Below, in pieces: positions 1 to 8,062 of a stretch of DNA of 64,000 nucleotides; position 1 is the stretch's first letter, and each line of letters begins with the position of its first letter. The notes beneath the pieces were generated by a model. The model did not search any database and was not told where the DNA came from. It saw only the letters and a list, made by a program, of their open reading frames with translations. Where the stretch lies: NCBI GenBank assembly GCA_015709315.1, contig JACCQI010000006.1, forward strand, positions 52,943-116,942, read 5' to 3'. This DNA comes from Desulfovibrionaceae bacterium (GTDB lineage Bacteria; Desulfobacterota; Desulfovibrionia; Desulfovibrionales; Desulfovibrionaceae). The translations under genes and the position numbers were made by a program.

Positions 1-904
1 TCCTCACCGTGACCTCACCGTCCGTGGAGGGGGACGCCTGCCGGTCGGCTCCCAGGGTGAACTCCCATTTTTCGCGGTGGTAGGTGCCGCTCAGGTCAAA
101 GCTGAAATATGTCTCGGTCGCGTCCACGTCCGACAGCCTATTGAACGTGACGTCCGAGCGGGAATGTCCGAGACCGATGAAGCCGGTGACGTCAAGCAGC
201 TCCGACGGCTTGTAGCGCATGCCGCCCAGCAGGTTGTATACGTCCTGGTCCGTGTACCCGTCCGGCCTGTTGAAATGGTAGTTGGTGTAGGAGAACTGGC
301 CCAGCAGACTGGTCCGCTCGTTGTTCAGGACGCGCGACCAGCTCGCCGTCCCCCCCTTGGATACATAGTCCGCGTTGTCGCTGCCGGTATAGACGGTTTC
401 CGAAAAAGGAAGCGACAGGCTCAGGTTGTCCTTTTCCGTCATGGCCCAGGACAGGCCGGGCGTCAGGCTGTACCTGCGGCGCAGGGCCTGGGCCGTGACG
501 GTGCCCGACTCGGTCAGCTCGTCCTCGAACGTGTGGTCGTAATCGAAGGACCCCGCGCAGCTGATCCGCAGCCGCTCGGTGAGTTCCTTTTCCCCCTCGG
601 CCCAAAGAGCGTAATTCTCGCGGTCGTATTCCGTCAGATCGGAATAGCGGAAGAGGCTGGCCCGGGCGCCCGAGGACAGGGTCCAGTCCTCCTGCCCGTA
701 CTCCACCTTCACGGTCGGCACGGCCAGCCACTCGAAATCCGATCGGTCGTCGAAGTGGACGTTGTCGTTATAGGTCGACTTGACCGTGATGCCGGGGGTG
801 ATCACCCCCTTCTCTGCCAGGGCGGGACAGGGTGCGACGCACATTGCGAACAGAAGCGGCAGCAGGCTCCAGATCGAGAGAAAACGAGAAAAAGGGCAAT
901 GCAT
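1..904 (-). CDS. outer-membrane beta-barrel protein, 3' part cut by window edge
   Basis: The frame opens at the ATG at 904 and runs off the left edge without a stop, so about 301 residues are visible. A signal peptide is clear: a hydrophobic run at about residues 9-27 ends in PALA followed by EK. Soon after comes TYNDNV, followed by many short alternating polar/aromatic strands, as in the beta-barrel porin-2-like proteins of exopolysaccharide loci. An AGGTAA ribosome site lies upstream. It is the last visible gene of a minus-strand run behind the polysaccharide export protein, 43 bp away, which supports a role in polysaccharide passage through the outer membrane. The family assignment rests on strand pattern and context only. 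Confidence 0.65.
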   Translation of the reverse strand, partial: MHCPFSRFLSIWSLLPLLFAMCVAPCPALAEKGVITPGITVKSTYNDNVHFDDRSDFEWLAVPTVKVEYGQEDWTLSSGARASLFRYSDLTEYDRENYALWAEGEKELTERLRISCAGSFDYDHTFEDELTESGTVTAQALRRRYSLTPGLSWAMTEKDNLSLSLPFSETVYTGSDNADYVSKGGTASWSRVLNNERTSLLGQFSYTNYHFNRPDGYTDQDVYNLLGGMRYKPSELLDVTGFIGLGHSRSDVTFNRLSDVDATETYFSFDLSGTYHREKWEFTLGADRQASPSTDGEVTVR

Positions 905-947
905 GTCGATTTCGTTACCTGGGGTAATGGATCACGGAGCCGCCCGC

Positions 948-1532
948 CTAGGGAACCAGCACCGTGTCGCCCGGTTTAAGCGCGATGTTCTGCTCCAGCC
1001 CTTTGCCGGCAACGGCCTTGACGTAGTCGAAGGGAAGATAGCGCTGGTTCCCGCCATCCTCCGTGCGGACCACCAGGATATCGTCGCTGTCGGCATAGGG
1101 CGTCATGCCTCCCGCCAACGCCAGCGCCTGAAGGACCGTTGTCTGGCCGCTCATCAGATACACGCCCGGCCGGTTGACCTTGCCGACAATGTAGACCTGG
1201 GTGCTCCCAAGCTGCTGCAGCATGATGGTCACCGGCGCATCGGAAACGTATTCTCCTATACGCGTTTCAAATTCTTTTCGCAACTGTTCCACGGTCTTAC
1301 CGGCCGCCTGCATGTCGCCTATCAACGGAAACGATATCTTGCCGTCGGGCCTGACGATCACATTGGGCCGGGTCAGGCTTTCGTCGCCCCAGACCGACAC
1401 CTCCAGCACGTCCCCCGCCCCCAGGGTATAGGACATCGCGGGTCCGGCCTGGGCCGACCAGGCAAGGACCAGGCAGACGGCACAGGCCGCGGCAACGGTC
1501 AATGAAACGCGAAACGGGTTCAAGACGCTCAT
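948..1532 (-). CDS. polysaccharide export protein (Wza/Poly_export + SLBB type)
   Basis: About 194 residues. After a signal peptide (hydrophobic run ending in WSAQA) comes the Poly_export pattern: YTLGAGDVLEVSVWGDESL, then RPDGKISFPLIGD, then an SLBB-like segment with VYIVGKVNRPGVY and ALALAGGMTPYA. Such proteins form the periplasmic/outer-membrane outlet of capsule and exopolysaccharide secretion. I use the ATG at 1532 rather than the one at 1586 because GGGAGA lies just upstream and the signal peptide begins there. No lipobox cysteine sits at the cleavage site, so it may be non-lipidated, and it is shorter than E. coli Wza. It lies in line with the downstream barrel gene. Confidence 0.88.
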   Translation of the reverse strand: MSVLNPFRVSLTVAAACAVCLVLAWSAQAGPAMSYTLGAGDVLEVSVWGDESLTRPNVIVRPDGKISFPLIGDMQAAGKTVEQLRKEFETRIGEYVSDAPVTIMLQQLGSTQVYIVGKVNRPGVYLMSGQTTVLQALALAGGMTPYADSDDILVVRTEDGGNQRYLPFDYVKAVAGKGLEQNIALKPGDTVLVP

Positions 1533-1601
1533 ACATTCTCCCTGTTCCCCGCCTGCAACAGCGGGATTTGGCTGCAACTTGTTCATTACGTCCGCGGCCT
1601 G

Positions 1602-2120
1602 TCAGCACAGGCCGCTGCTCACGATCTTGTCGTAAAGCGCCCCGCCCTCCGCATCGGAGGAAACAATTCGGGTTCCGATATGCAATTCCTCTGCCACGAC
1701 CTCCATGCGGGCCGCCCGGCAGCGAAACCTGATCGGCTTCATGTCTTCGGAAAAGGAAAAGATCACGTCGAACTCGACATCCGGCGCGAAATCCGAGGCC
1801 AGCCGTCCGCACAGCTTCCGCCCCGAGCAGACGATCCGCATGCCCCCTGGAGAAACGTCCCGTATGCGCGCGGGCTGGTACCGGACCGACGCCTCGCCGT
1901 CCTCTTCGATGTAGACCATGGCCGGAATCGAAATGTCCACCCGGGGGAAGGCCCGCCGCTCCTCCGCGCCGTCGGGCAGGCCACCGTGCCGTCCGGCGTA
2001 TTGAGCCACAATGCTCTCGAGCAACGCCTCGGGCGAACTATCCACCTTTGCCGCCATGATTTCCAGGGCCTCGGCAAGTTCTCCTGAGAGACTGTATGTT
2101 TTCTGGTGTTCCACTGTCAT
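1602..2120 (-). CDS. PilZ-domain protein with helical N-terminal extension
   Basis: 172 residues. The C-terminal two thirds is a PilZ domain, the common c-di-GMP receptor fold: RRAFPRV at about residue 60 supplies the RxxxR element and DVSPGGM at about residue 88 the (D/N)xSxxG element, so c-di-GMP binding is likely. The first 40 residues (TYSLSGELAEALEIMA...) look like a ribbon-helix-helix-type strand plus two helices. It sits 69 bp upstream of the export protein gene on the same strand, so it may couple c-di-GMP to exopolysaccharide secretion. A second protein of the same layout is encoded at 4075-4566. Confidence 0.85.
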   Translation of the reverse strand: MTVEHQKTYSLSGELAEALEIMAAKVDSSPEALLESIVAQYAGRHGGLPDGAEERRAFPRVDISIPAMVYIEEDGEASVRYQPARIRDVSPGGMRIVCSGRKLCGRLASDFAPDVEFDVIFSFSEDMKPIRFRCRAARMEVVAEELHIGTRIVSSDAEGGALYDKIVSSGLC

Positions 2121-2531
2121 CTCACATTGTTTGAGGCGTACTATTTAAAAGACTACGCAAACGCTCTTTTGTCAAACTGTTACGGGATAAAACCGTTTCA
2201 TGGCAATGGCTAATCCTCCATACCTCCGACTATCTGAAAAAACCAGACGGCCTTCTCCCGAATTGCGTTGAAATGTCGGGATATATTCCCAAATCGACAA
2301 GAAAATGGCCTTTTTTTGATTTGAAAAAGCAGCTAGTCCTTGCCAAGAGGCGCGAAAATCTGACAAGAAATAAAGAGAATGCGTCTGCTGCAAGGCCAAA
2401 CTGAGTGTGAATTCAGGACGGAAAGCCACGGGTCTCCGAGAGACAGCCGGGCTGCCAGCGTTAGTGTTACTGTTAGCAATTGCAGATAATTACAAGCAAT
2501 CGGCACGCTCTCCGGGCTGAACACGGATTCA
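2121..2531. other. AT-rich intergenic region with divergent starts
   Basis: About 410 bp between the divergent PilZ gene and the sigma-54-type regulator. It is clearly more AT-rich than its surroundings and should hold both promoters. Two short open frames cross it, but neither has a ribosome site or a recognisable protein pattern. I found no convincing -24/-12 element and no strong palindrome. Confidence 0.5.
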
Positions 2532-3968
2532 ATGGCCAGAATACTGCTCATCGACGACGGCGAAGACTTTCGCCTCCTTTTCGAGAACATGATAACCCGA
2601 CTCGGGTTGAAGTGCGTCTGCGCGCCGACCCTGGCCGAGGGCATGGAGGAATTGTACCAGCTGCCCTATGATATCGTGTTTCTCGACGTGGACCTGGGCG
2701 ACCACAACGGGTTGAACCACCTCCCCGAAATCCAATCCACTCCGGGAAACCCGGACGTCATCGTGGTGTCCGCCTCCCGGGACAGCCAGCATGCCGAGTC
2801 CGCCATCCAGATGGGGGCCTGGGATTATCTGGTCAAACCGTTCCGGTTCGTCGATTTCGAGCAGTGCCTGACCCGCTGCGTCAAACACAGGGACGCCCGA
2901 AACCGCTTCATCTCCGAATCCACGTTCCACAGGGGGCCCATCATCGGCTCCAGCCCGAAGCTGCTGCGCGCCATCCAGTGGGTGGGCATCGTGGCCCGCA
3001 CCAAGAACAACGTCCTGCTCCTGGGCGAGACCGGGACGGGCAAGGAACTGTTCGCCCGCGCCGTCCACGAAAACAGCGACCGGCGCAAGAAGCCCTTCAC
3101 CGTGGTGGACTGCACCAACCTTCCCGACACGCTGGCCCAGTCCATCCTCTTCGGCCATGAGAAGGGCACGTTCACCGATGCCAAGGAAAGCCGCGAGGGG
3201 CTGTTCAAGCAGGCCGACGGCGGCACCATCTTTCTCGACGAGATCGCCGACCTCGCCCTGCCCACCCAGCGCTCCCTGCTCCGCGTGCTCCAGGAGCACT
3301 CCTTCAGGCCGCTCAGTTCCAAGCAGGAAGTGTCGAGCGACTTCCGGCTGGTCGCGGCCACCAACAGGGACCTGGCCCACATGGTCCAGGAAGGCACCTT
3401 CCGCAAGGACCTCTATTTCCGTCTCAAGTCCTGCCTCATCAACCTGCCCACCCTTCGGGAACGCCCAGAGGACGTCGAGCCCATGGCCCGGCACTACATC
3501 AAGAAAATCTGTGAGGAACAGGGATTCCCGGTCAAGCGCATGTCCCAGGACTGCCTCGAGGCGCTCAAGCAGTACTCCTGGCCGGGCAACGTCCGGGAAT
3601 TGATCAATACGATCAACTACGCCATTTCCAACTCCTATGACGCAAAGACCCTGACCTCCTACCACCTGCCCCGCGAGGTACGGATATGCATGGTCAAGTC
3701 CACGGTTGAAAAAACCAAGGACGCCCCGGTCCGGCAGCCGGTCACGGTCATGCCCGAACCCGAATCGCCCATCGAGGCCCTGCCGACCTTCAAGGAGGTC
3801 CGCAACATGGTCGTGAACCAGATGGAGGCCGAATACCTCATCGAGCTCATCAAGCAGACGGACGGCGACCTCAAGAAAGCCTGCAAGGTGGCCGACTTGT
3901 CCCGGGCGCGCCTCTACGAGCTGCTGCAAAAGCACGACATCGACTACAAACAGACGACCAGGGCATAG
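2532..3968 (+). CDS. response regulator, REC + AAA+ + Fis-type HTH (NtrC family)
   Basis: 478 residues. A receiver domain (about 1-120) has the acidic pair DD near residue 9, the phospho-acceptor Asp in FLDVDLG and the Lys in VKPFR. The AAA+ domain (about 138-365) has Walker A GETGTGKE, Walker B GGTIFLDEIADL, and an arginine region RKDLYFRL. A Fis-type helix-turn-helix closes the protein (LKKACKVADLSRARLYELL). The sigma-54 contact loop, usually GAFTGA, reads GTFTDA here, so contact with RNA polymerase may be altered. No cognate kinase is adjacent; the nearest genes on both sides encode PilZ proteins, which suggests control of surface polysaccharide or motility. The ATG at 2532 has only a weak ribosome site. 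Confidence 0.93.
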   Translation: MARILLIDDGEDFRLLFENMITRLGLKCVCAPTLAEGMEELYQLPYDIVFLDVDLGDHNGLNHLPEIQSTPGNPDVIVVSASRDSQHAESAIQMGAWDYLVKPFRFVDFEQCLTRCVKHRDARNRFISESTFHRGPIIGSSPKLLRAIQWVGIVARTKNNVLLLGETGTGKELFARAVHENSDRRKKPFTVVDCTNLPDTLAQSILFGHEKGTFTDAKESREGLFKQADGGTIFLDEIADLALPTQRSLLRVLQEHSFRPLSSKQEVSSDFRLVAATNRDLAHMVQEGTFRKDLYFRLKSCLINLPTLRERPEDVEPMARHYIKKICEEQGFPVKRMSQDCLEALKQYSWPGNVRELINTINYAISNSYDAKTLTSYHLPREVRICMVKSTVEKTKDAPVRQPVTVMPEPESPIEALPTFKEVRNMVVNQMEAEYLIELIKQTDGDLKKACKVADLSRARLYELLQKHDIDYKQTTRA

Positions 3969-3981
3969 CAGGCCAAACGGG

Positions 3982-4006
3982 AAGAGGCGGGACAAACCCG
4001 CCTCTT
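3982..4006 (+). terminator. hairpin after the NtrC-family regulator
   Basis: A perfect 10-bp stem (AAGAGGCGGG / CCCGCCTCTT) with a 5-nt loop begins 13 bp after the stop codon. There is no long T-run after it, so termination may be partial. It lies between convergent genes and may serve both. Confidence 0.6.
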
Positions 4007-4074
4007 GCAACTCGGCGTATGGGGGAGAAGGCCGCGGCCGGACGCCGCGCCTCACTCGAAAAACGGACGGCCCG

Positions 4075-4566
4075 TCAATTCGCGTTGGCCGAAAGGATGG
4101 CCTTGAGCGAATCGAAGTTCTCGTTGCTCGCGTCCACGAACTCGCAGCCCAGTTCCGAGGAGGCCTTGCGATAGATGTGGCGCACCTCGCAAGTGAAGCA
4201 GACCGGATACTCCTTGTCGGGCACGGTGAAGATGATCTCCACCTGGCCGCCCACCTTCACGACTTCTTCAATGTCGTCGAATTCGCTGTGACACTGGAGC
4301 TTCAGCCCGCCCTCGGAGATGTCGAGAATCCGGCCGGGCAGGATGGCGGTGCCGATCTCGCCGTCGATGGGCCGGGCCACCGCCGACATATCGACATCGA
4401 CGCGGCCATGCAGCCTGCGATTGACAAGCTGATGCCCGGTAAGGAATTGTTCGATGGCGCGATTGATGATCTCGTCCACTTTGACATCACGCGCTTCGGC
4501 TTCGTGCTCAAGGGCTTCCCGGGTGGAGTCCGTCGCGTCGAAACAAATGGTAACCGTCTTTGGCAA
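4075..4566 (-). CDS. PilZ-domain protein with ribbon-helix-helix-like N-terminus
   Basis: 163 residues. The N-terminus (KTVTICFDATDSTREALEHE then two helices) resembles a ribbon-helix-helix segment. The rest is PilZ-like: NRRLHGRVDVD at about residue 49 gives the arginine motif and DISEGGLKL the (D/N)xSxxG motif, followed by the beta-barrel ending in GCEFVDAS. A c-di-GMP effector role is inferred. It is convergent with the response regulator and separated from it by a hairpin. It shares its two-part design with the protein at 1602-2120 although overall similarity looks modest. Confidence 0.83.
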   Translation of the reverse strand: MPKTVTICFDATDSTREALEHEAEARDVKVDEIINRAIEQFLTGHQLVNRRLHGRVDVDMSAVARPIDGEIGTAILPGRILDISEGGLKLQCHSEFDDIEEVVKVGGQVEIIFTVPDKEYPVCFTCEVRHIYRKASSELGCEFVDASNENFDSLKAILSANAN

Positions 4567-4959
4567 AGTGCTATCCTTACATTTTTACAGTAATGATACA
4601 CAAGCTCGCCACACCGGCTCCGGCCGGCCGCTCCGAAGCTGCGATCCGCACCGTGAAAACGGCACTTTCCAGCCCGGATGATGGCATTGAGCAGTCGATG
4701 AAAATATGCGATTTTCATGCCAATTTTCAGAAATCGCTGTATTCAGGGACGTTACTCGTACAACAACAGGGTGTATAATCAAAAAATGGCATTTTTCCGA
4801 AATTTCAAGACTATTTCAATATAAAAGCGGTCCAAGGCTGTGGAAAACTCAAAGGTCGGCTAAAATATCCCTGAATTTCCCTGCCGGGTTCTACCCGGCA
4901 CAGCGCGGCATTGCCCGCACAGAACCAATAGATCGATAATAAAACGGATATAAATTCAG
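4567..4959. other. intergenic region upstream of the VanZ-like gene
   Basis: About 390 bp, AT-rich, without a supported gene. It should carry the promoters of the divergent PilZ gene and of the VanZ-like gene. A short perfect hairpin (TGCCGGG, loop TTCTA, CCCGGCA) lies at 4882-4900, about 60 bp before the VanZ-like start; it has no T-run, so it may be a leader structure rather than a terminator. Confidence 0.5.
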
Positions 4960-5340
4960 ATGAATACAAATTTCAAACAATACATCATCCGATTTTCCCG
5001 GATGCTTTGGCTCATCTGTCTGGTTTTTGTTTCAATAGTGTCCATAATGCCCGGAAATCCCAGTTTTCAGCAGTTTTTAGCTTATGACAAGCTCTTACAC
5101 CTGATTTCCTACGCCGGGACCGCTTTCTTCCCGCCGTTGTTCCTCCCGACCAAACGCCTATGCTTCCTTTTGGCCGCCTTGATGGTCCTCTGGGGAGTGG
5201 TCCTGGAGGGCGTCCAGGGATTCTCCCCGCACAGGTATCCTTCGCTCGGCGACATCGCGGCCAACACCGCAGGCGTCATCCTGGGGACCGGGGTCGGCCT
5301 GATGGCAAGGAAATGGCTGAATCGTCCAAAATCCGACTAG
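4960..5340 (+). CDS. VanZ-like family membrane protein
   Basis: 126 residues with about four hydrophobic segments (roughly 13-30, 56-63, 68-85, 98-115). The VanZ-family pattern is visible: DKLLHLISYAGTAF, then LEGVQGFSPHRYPSLGD and AANTAGVILG. The molecular function of most VanZ-like proteins is unknown; similar genes are frequent in exopolysaccharide/exosortase regions, which fits the export genes to the left and the two PEP-CTERM-like proteins to the right. It is probably monocistronic. Confidence 0.82.
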   Translation: MNTNFKQYIIRFSRMLWLICLVFVSIVSIMPGNPSFQQFLAYDKLLHLISYAGTAFFPPLFLPTKRLCFLLAALMVLWGVVLEGVQGFSPHRYPSLGDIAANTAGVILGTGVGLMARKWLNRPKSD

Positions 5341-5466
5341 CCCGGCCCGAATGGACTCGACAGCAAAGCTTTTGGGAACATGCCCTTATCCGGCATGCGG
5401 CCATGAGCGGGATAGTAGAAATTCCCCGGACCGGAAAACCCGTCCCCCAGGGCGGTCCCGGGCCGT

Positions 5467-5495
5467 AAAAAACCGGCAGCCCGAAGGCTGCCGGT
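5467..5495 (-). terminator. rho-independent terminator of the left PEP-CTERM-like gene
   Basis: Read on the minus strand, a 10-bp stem (ACCGGCAGCC / GGCTGCCGGT) with a 4-nt loop is followed by six T. It sits about 27 bp past the stop of the gene ending at 5522. Confidence 0.88.
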
Positions 5496-5521
5496 CGTGT
5501 TGCCGCAAGGGATCAAATCAG

Positions 5522-6211
5522 TCAGGAGCTAAAACGCCTTCTCAATCCGACAAGGCCGACCAGGCCGGAACCGAGCAGCCAGGCCGCGCCGGGAATCGGC
5601 GTCGGCGTGGCGATGGTGCTGCCCTCCGCATAGCTGCCGTCCGCATTAATGGGCCAGTCCTCCGGGATAAAGCCTTCCGGTATCTCGACGGCCTGGAACC
5701 GGCCGAGAAACGGTGCGAACATTTCCGCATCCAGGGAGATGTTGCCGGGATTGATCACGGTGAAGGCGAATTCCACCCAGTCGGTGCCGTTGGCTATCCC
5801 GTCCTTGGGGTTGCCGCCGCCAGTGAAGGTGCTTCCTGACAGCAGCGCGGCGTCGAGAACCCCTTCATAGTCCTTGAGACCCCCGCCCGAGGAGAAGTCC
5901 ACGGACTCAGAATAAGTCCAGCCCAAAGGATTGGGGGCGGCGTCCAGGGTCACGCCGTCGGGAAGGGAAAAGGCCAAAGCCGTCATCCAGGAGGAGGCCA
6001 TGGACGTGTTTTGTACTTCAATGCTCAATGTGGTTGTTTCGTTTGCGTCAACGTCAAGGGTTGCCTTGATTTCAGCGCTTATGAACTTGTCATATTCCAT
6101 GTTCCCGCTGGGAGTACCCAACAGAGTGATGGTATATATCGAGGCGGCCTGGGAATTGGCCGCAGCCAGCAACAGCGTCAGCAGACTCAAGGTCATCATG
6201 ATTTTCTTCAT
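5522..6211 (-). CDS. PEP-CTERM-like (PxPxxxWLLGSG) exported protein
   Basis: 229 residues. The signal peptide (MKKIMMTLSLLTLLLAAANSQA) sets the start at 6211, with GGGGGA upstream, rather than the longer frame from 6322. The C-terminus is a sorting signal: PTPIPGAAWLLGSG, a hydrophobic stretch, then RRR. This is the VPLPA/PEP-CTERM type cut by exosortases. The middle is a cysteine-poor beta-rich extracellular domain with no recognised fold. It is divergent from a second protein with almost the same tail (6775-7518). No exosortase is encoded in the window; it may lie in the exopolysaccharide locus to the left. Confidence 0.8.
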   Translation of the reverse strand: MKKIMMTLSLLTLLLAAANSQAASIYTITLLGTPSGNMEYDKFISAEIKATLDVDANETTTLSIEVQNTSMASSWMTALAFSLPDGVTLDAAPNPLGWTYSESVDFSSGGGLKDYEGVLDAALLSGSTFTGGGNPKDGIANGTDWVEFAFTVINPGNISLDAEMFAPFLGRFQAVEIPEGFIPEDWPINADGSYAEGSTIATPTPIPGAAWLLGSGLVGLVGLRRRFSS

Positions 6212-6774
6212 TAAGTCCCCCGATAGGTACTTTGTTATCGATACAATCTCGCCTCGCGGCGTCAACGTATCGATAAATGAAATATTCATGCCAAAATTCA
6301 GCAGTCTCATAAATACACGCAATTGCGGATTCAGGATGCCGTGAAAGCGGCTCTGGACGGTGGTTTTCCGATTTTTTCAGACTTCTGCGGTAGACTTTTT
6401 TGCAGGTTGCCGCCGGCTTTAATCAGCAATGATTATCATCCAAACAATAGTTTGAATTAAACGGACGTATATTCGATAACGCATCGGCGAATGCCCGATG
6501 CCCGGATAAAATGTTCACCTCGACCATCCGGCGTCGAAATGTTCATGGCGATCAATGCACTACGGGGGCCATGGGCTTGGACGGCCGTCATCCATGGGCC
6601 AAAGGCTGAATCCTTTCGGGAAAAACCAGCGCTTGTCCGGCATTTCCGGAAATCGGGCCTCGCTCAGCGACGATTTCCCATTTGGCGATGCAACACCATG
6701 GAATAACGGGCACTATCCTTTTTGGCATGTTTGTTCCATATTATGAACAACACAGAACCCCCAAGGAGCGCCCC
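6212..6774. other. long divergent regulatory region between two PEP-CTERM-like genes
   Basis: About 560 bp without a supported gene. Close to the left gene there is an exact 10-bp inverted repeat, TTATCGATAC at 6235-6244 and GTATCGATAA at 6267-6276, 22 bp apart; each arm is itself built on TATCGATA. At 6429-6439 a small perfect palindrome ATGATTATCAT resembles the centre of a Fur box but is too short to call. Short frames at 6491-6746 lack support. Confidence 0.5.
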
Positions 6775-7518
6775 ATGAACAAACCGATTTTCGGCCTCAT
6801 CATCGCCCTGGTCACGCTGGCCGCCTCGCCCGCCCTGGCCAGCCTGACATACATCTACGGCGGCAGTGAAATCACCGCCGGGACCACGAGCACATACACG
6901 GCCTACAATACCGTTGAAGCGGCCTACAATGATTTCAGCGGCCGGTATGCGAGTCTTCAGACCGAAACCTTCGAGGGATTCGGCAGCCTGGTCGATCAGC
7001 CCAACTCCAGCCTGGGCATCGCCTTCGGCACCATCACATCCGGCTCTGCCGGATACATCGGCAGCACCACGACCACCCAGGCCGATTACGACGAAACGCC
7101 CCTGGCCAACAGCCTGTACTATTACTCCAACGGCACTCCGGGGTCCGCCTCGGGCAAGGGCGACTTCACCCTCGATCTGGACCAGGCGCACCACGCCCTC
7201 GGCTTTTACGCCACCGACTGGCATGACCAGGGCGGCACGGTCATCCTGGAGGTCGGCGGCGTGGACGGCACCGGTGCCGGCTGGACCGAATTCATCAACG
7301 TCCGCGACCTGACCGGGACCATGGACTCCGGCTCCCTGGTCTACTTCTCCTTTTTCAGCGACCTGGCCTTCGACACCGTGACCTTCAAGGCCAGCGGCGG
7401 CGACGGCTACGGCATCGACAACCTGACCGTGGGCGCGCCGACCCCCATTCCTGGAGCCGTCTGGCTGCTCGGCTCCGGCCTGATCGGCCTGATCGGCCTG
7501 CGTCGACGCTCCGCCTGA
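6775..7518 (+). CDS. PEP-CTERM-like (PxPxxxWLLGSG) exported protein
   Basis: 247 residues. The ATG at 6775 is preceded by AAGGAG and begins a signal peptide ending in SPALA. The C-terminus PTPIPGAVWLLGSGLIGL plus an arginine cluster is nearly identical to that of the divergent protein at 5522-6211, so both should be handled by the same exosortase. The body is rich in Gly, Thr and Tyr and looks like a beta-sandwich of surface type (for example TFEGFG and GYGIDNLTVG, as in ice-binding/PEP-CTERM domain proteins). No catalytic motif is seen; it may be a matrix or cell-surface component. Confidence 0.8.
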   Translation: MNKPIFGLIIALVTLAASPALASLTYIYGGSEITAGTTSTYTAYNTVEAAYNDFSGRYASLQTETFEGFGSLVDQPNSSLGIAFGTITSGSAGYIGSTTTTQADYDETPLANSLYYYSNGTPGSASGKGDFTLDLDQAHHALGFYATDWHDQGGTVILEVGGVDGTGAGWTEFINVRDLTGTMDSGSLVYFSFFSDLAFDTVTFKASGGDGYGIDNLTVGAPTPIPGAVWLLGSGLIGLIGLRRRSA

Positions 7519-7544
7519 TCCGCGCACACGCGCACGAAAAAACC

Positions 7545-7585
7545 GCAAAGAGGCCGCCCCCTTGTTCCGGGGGCGGCCTCTTTGC
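7545..7585. terminator. strong bidirectional-looking terminator hairpin
   Basis: A perfect 17-bp stem (GCAAAGAGGCCGCCCCC and its complement) with a 7-nt loop begins 27 bp after the PEP-CTERM-like gene. A six-A run precedes it, so the better T-tail is on the minus strand, but the stem itself should stop plus-strand transcription before the ars promoter. Confidence 0.85.
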
Positions 7586-7651
7586 ATCCGGCCACGGCCT
7601 CCGCCCTTTCGTCGCCACGCTCCTTGTCGCGCAATCGTCACAATAATGCCG

Positions 7652-7679
7652 TTGACATATCCGCCTACCCGGATATACA
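7652..7679 (+). promoter_or_regulatory. ars promoter, -35 TTGACA / -10 TATACA
   Basis: TTGACA at 7652-7657 and TATACA at 7674-7679 are separated by 16 bp, a near-consensus housekeeping promoter. The expected start point (about 7686) falls within two or three bases of the arsR ATG at 7688, so the transcript should be leaderless or nearly so; this agrees with the lack of a ribosome site before arsR. Confidence 0.72.
7657..7676. promoter_or_regulatory. putative ArsR operator overlapping the promoter
   Basis: An exact inverted repeat ATATCCG - 6 nt - CGGATAT fills the spacer and overlaps the -10 box. Its position suits autorepression by the ArsR protein encoded immediately downstream, with release by arsenite. 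Confidence 0.7.
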
Positions 7680-7687
7680 AAATTGAA

Positions 7688-8062
7688 ATGGAACACCTCG
7701 CACAAAGCTTCAAGGGATTGTCCGAGCCCATCCGGCTGCGGGCGCTCCGGCTCATGGAACACGGCAAGCTGTGCATCTGCGACCTGGTGCATGGGCTGGG
7801 CCTGCCCCAATCCACCGTATCGCGGCACATGGCCTTTTTAAAACAGGCGGGCTGGGTGACCAGCCAACGCCAGGGCCAATGGGTGTACTATTCCCTGGCC
7901 GAGCCGCAGTCCGGGCTGCAGGCCATGGTCCTCGAGGCCCTCAGGCAGAACCTGCCCGCCATGGAGGAGGCGCAACGGGACTACATCCGGCTGATGCGTT
8001 TTCTTGAAACCAAACACGAGGACCGATGCCCCGACCGGGCGCATCCAAAGGAGGCCCCGTGA
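7688..8062 (+). CDS. arsR: ArsR-family arsenite-responsive repressor
   Basis: 124 residues, a winged-helix ArsR/SmtB protein. The metal site LCICDL (Cys29 and Cys31) matches the CxC of arsenite-sensing ArsR proteins, and the recognition helix follows ([17 protein letters not shown]), then the wing [10 protein letters not shown]. The upstream frame to 7562 would place the start before the promoter and inside the terminator, so the ATG at 7688 is chosen although it has no ribosome site. Its stop overlaps the start of acr3 by 4 bp (GTGA). It should repress its own operon through the palindrome at 7657-7676. Confidence 0.93.
   Translation: MEHLAQSFKGLSEPIRLRALRLMEHGKLCICDLVHGLGLPQSTVSRHMAFLKQAGWVTSQRQGQWVYYSLAEPQSGLQAMVLEALRQNLPAMEEAQRDYIRLMRFLETKHEDRCPDRAHPKEAP

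Noticed and set aside
2172..2429. 85-codon minus-strand ORF in the intergenic region
   Set aside because: No ribosome site and no recognisable protein pattern in an AT-rich regulatory region.
2470..2531. Sigma-54 promoter before the NtrC-type gene
   Set aside because: A GGCAC occurs, but no TTGC element follows at the needed distance.
2529..4055. A 508-codon frame antisense to the NtrC-family regulator
   Set aside because: Shadow of the real gene: low-complexity composition, no motif, and the plus-strand frame has intact REC, AAA+ and HTH domains.
5351..5500. Small zinc-ribbon-like ORF (CPYPACGHE)
   Set aside because: Only one Cys pair is well placed, no ribosome site, and the frame continues through the terminator and into the antisense of the PEP-CTERM-like gene.
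6429..6439. Fur box
   Set aside because: Only an 11-bp ATGATTATCAT palindrome matches; the flanking thirds of the 19-bp consensus do not.
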